Assembly (NCBI RefSeq): GCF_048128805.1
Contig: NC_136016.1
Coordinates: 15,864,676 to 15,928,675 of the forward strand
Direction of reading: 5' to 3'
Source of the DNA: Centroberyx gerrardi
Lineage: Eukaryota; Chordata; Actinopteri; Beryciformes; Berycidae
DNA: 64,000 nucleotides
The notes under the pieces were generated by a model. That model was not told the origin of the DNA. It ran no database searches and saw only the letters and a list, made by a program, of their open reading frames with translations. The position numbers and the translations under genes were made by a program. Shown here in pieces: positions 52,930 through 64,000 of the stretch (the stretch's first letter is position 1; every line of letters begins with the position of its first letter).

Positions 52930-53810
52930 CTTGAAATTTCAGCATCCGTTGGACTAAGTGCTGACTTCCGACAGACTCTTCTTCAGGAGGATTTTTTCTG
53001 AAACGAATGCACACACTGCCACCTATAGCCCTGGTTGGTAAATACACATTGTTTTTTTTTCTATCCTGAACAGTCAAATGAACTAATACTAAAGTCACAG
53101 TACTGACTTTAGTAGTTAAGTATTTGGATTTGATGTACAGCATATTGCATGTATTGTCATAATGACTCTAAGAATATTTTTTTAAATCATTAAGTGTTTA
53201 CTGTACCTCTAGACACATGGCTCCCTACTTTCATTGACCAGTATCATGTTACAAGCTGAGACACAGGCCTGCAAACTCTGAGCTGCAACCCCAAGGAATG
53301 TATTTACTTTAGCCGTTATTTTTAGAGCGGTAAACAGGTATTATAAACTCTTTGACTGGGACAGGTAGGACCAGCCATACCTGTTGAGACACCCCTATTC
53401 TCCAGAGGCATTTGAGCTTCTCAACCAGCCTGAACATGAACACTCACGGGATGACCTCAGCCCGTTACTGTAGGCCGCATCAGAGTGCTGCACATATTAG
53501 GTCAATGTAATAAGTGTGACAGCTTATATAGATGGCATAACACATACAGCTGTCAAAATAATGTGTTAGTCTAATTCATTATTTTAAGTGTTGCTTGTGA
53601 AAACACTGTTTCAAAAGTACTGAGTGTTTCAAAAGTAGTTAATCATTTTTTAATAGTAACAATAAAAAACTGCCATGATCTCAAGTGTACCTGGAAAAAG
53701 GAAAAATATTTAATAATACAGTGCCTATTAATAATGTATATAAAAATGTATACCGTACTTACTTTTGAAACAGGCTGCATATTCTGAAAAAAAAAAAACT
53801 TGAACATCAT
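52930..53810 (-). promoter_or_regulatory. psmc5: psmc5 5' flank / promoter region, no other gene seen
   Basis: On the minus strand CGGAAGT, an ETS/GABP-type core (plus-strand ACTTCCG at 52964-52970), lies about 35 bp upstream of the ATG. That is typical of TATA-less housekeeping promoters. The rest of the spacer to the smarcd2 3' end is AT-rich, with no exon recognised. Confidence 0.45.
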
Positions 53811-55183
53811 GATCATTTGCAAGTATATTTATTGTACAAAATACTCCAAATGTATAAAAAGATAAAGGCTTTTGATTGATGATACATAACATGCAAATAT
53901 TTTACAAAGATGCCGTAGAAAAAAAACAATAACAAACAGCAACATTTCTCAAAATCTAAGTGCCTTTGGCACAGTGCCGTGTCTGTTATTATGGAATGTT
54001 CAAAGACATTTGGAGAAATCCCTCAAGTAAAACCCCGCCAAAACAGCATTTAAATGTAAATGTAAGCTAAAATGAACATGAATGAAATTATAAACTGCAC
54101 TAAACCATTTGGTGCATTGTTTAGTTGACATACTACTATCTGCATTCCTATTTTATTAAACTTGTATCTAACTTTCTTAGGAGGTTTGAATCAAATGTAT
54201 TGTTTCCAGGGAGACCCCCTCTGACCCACATAGCTGGCCACAATTCCCTCTCTTGGCATTAAGACAATGAAACACCCAAACAACAAATGAAAACAGCATG
54301 TAAACATTCAAGAAGTACAAAAACTATGCTGAATTACAACAGCTGGACTGAGTGGACTCATGAGGAACTCCCAAAACATCATTTCCCAGAACAAAGCTTT
54401 CCTGAAAGTCCTGGTTTCTTGCATAATATTAGAAGAGTTTCATTCCAAATGAGTCATCCACCATTTGAAAAAAATTGCATGTACACTTATAAAATTATTG
54501 TTGGCATGAAAGTAAAGCACTTTATGGGTTACTATTTAAGTTATGAACAACCTTAAGACTTACAACTAACAACGCAGTTATGTTTTTAATAGAATCTGAA
54601 ATATTTTTGAAATGAATGTTTTTGAAATATTAAAGAGAATTTCCCCAATATGGATATGTAGCATTTTGGACTGAAACTCTTAATTTCTACCATGCCTCTC
54701 AATTGTTACCAGATGTCACTGTTCCTATCTAAAAGGTTATGGCTTTCAAATATTAGGGTAAACAGACCCTTTCAAAATGGCACACAACTTATGGCAAAAA
54801 ACACCTTGAAAGCACCAATGCTTCAAAACTGTACCATAAAACAAATATGAACATATTGTAAATAAAGGCAAAGATTATTTGAACCAGCTAGCGGTTCAAA
54901 ATGGCAAACATTGAAAGGCAAAAGTATTATTAAAACCATGTAAATCATCACCTTGGTCCCATATACTCTGGGACGAGAATAAAGGCCATTTACTGTGCTT
55001 AGAAGCTGGTATCACATCATGTCTGTGAGGATGGCTTTGTGACACGGAGAACACTTCAGCTGCAACATTAGCTTGTTGATTTTCAAGCTAATTTCAAATG
55101 GAAGATTTTGATATGTGTGAGGAGTAAAACTGAACCATTTTTTGACTTGGCTGGGATACTGATATACACATATATTATGTCTT
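53811..55183 (-). other. smarcd2: smarcd2 3' UTR, about 1.35 kb
   Basis: AT-rich, non-coding DNA beyond the smarcd2 stop. Minus-strand AATAAA occurs at 53828-53833 (distal) and at 54152-54157 (proximal alternative). The length is inferred from these hexamers only. Confidence 0.5.

Positions 55184-64000
<8,817 letters not shown>

Overview
The window is vertebrate nuclear DNA, most likely from a ray-finned (teleost) fish. Genes are split into many short exons with GT-AG introns. Introns are full of (CA/GT)n microsatellites and of short inverted-repeat transposons of Tc1/mariner, hAT-like and TTAA-flanked types that are typical of fish. Proteins read from the spliced exons resemble vertebrate LRP2, MPP3, PSMC5 and SMARCD2. 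No prokaryotic, viral, CRISPR or rRNA/tRNA signal was seen.

Layout: (1) 45-20707, plus strand: the 3' part of an LRP2/megalin-type endocytic receptor (probably lrp2b), 31 exons whose joined frame stays open for 1524 residues to a stop. It encodes an EGF pair and beta-propeller, an EGF-like module, 11 LDL-receptor class A repeats, two EGF modules, a last propeller, EGF modules, a membrane span and a tail of about 195 residues with four NPxY-like motifs and a C-terminal DSDV. Its 5' part lies before position 1. (2) 20708-34143: 3' UTR, then about 13 kb of mostly non-coding DNA. It holds a 1.23-kb hAT-like element with intact 8-bp target duplications (24252-25480), GA/CT/GT-rich tracts, dispersed repeats, and a probable untranslated first exon of the next gene ending at 23316. 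(3) 34144-48058, plus strand: a complete mpp3 gene (MAGUK scaffold; L27-L27-PDZ-SH3-GuK; 17 coding exons, 575 residues). (4) 48973-52929, minus strand: complete psmc5 (26S proteasome ATPase Rpt6; 12 exons, 406 residues), convergent with mpp3. (5) 55184-64000, minus strand: smarcd2 (BAF60b, SWI/SNF subunit), lacking only its extreme 5' end; 501 residues are visible.

The four genes are functionally unrelated: endocytic receptor, junctional or synaptic scaffold, proteasome ATPase, chromatin remodeller. Their clustering is a matter of synteny. mpp3, psmc5 and smarcd2 counterparts lie on human 17q, whereas human LRP2 is on 2q, which favours the second LRP2 paralogue here. No novel multi-gene system was found. 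The observations most worth checking are complementary (CA)n/(GT)n tracts at opposite ends of two mpp3 introns, a tandem splice acceptor in mpp3 where the first site would give an immediate stop, a GC-AG intron in mpp3, modular phase-0 tail exons and a 9-bp coding minisatellite in the receptor tail, and several well-bounded inverted-repeat elements.
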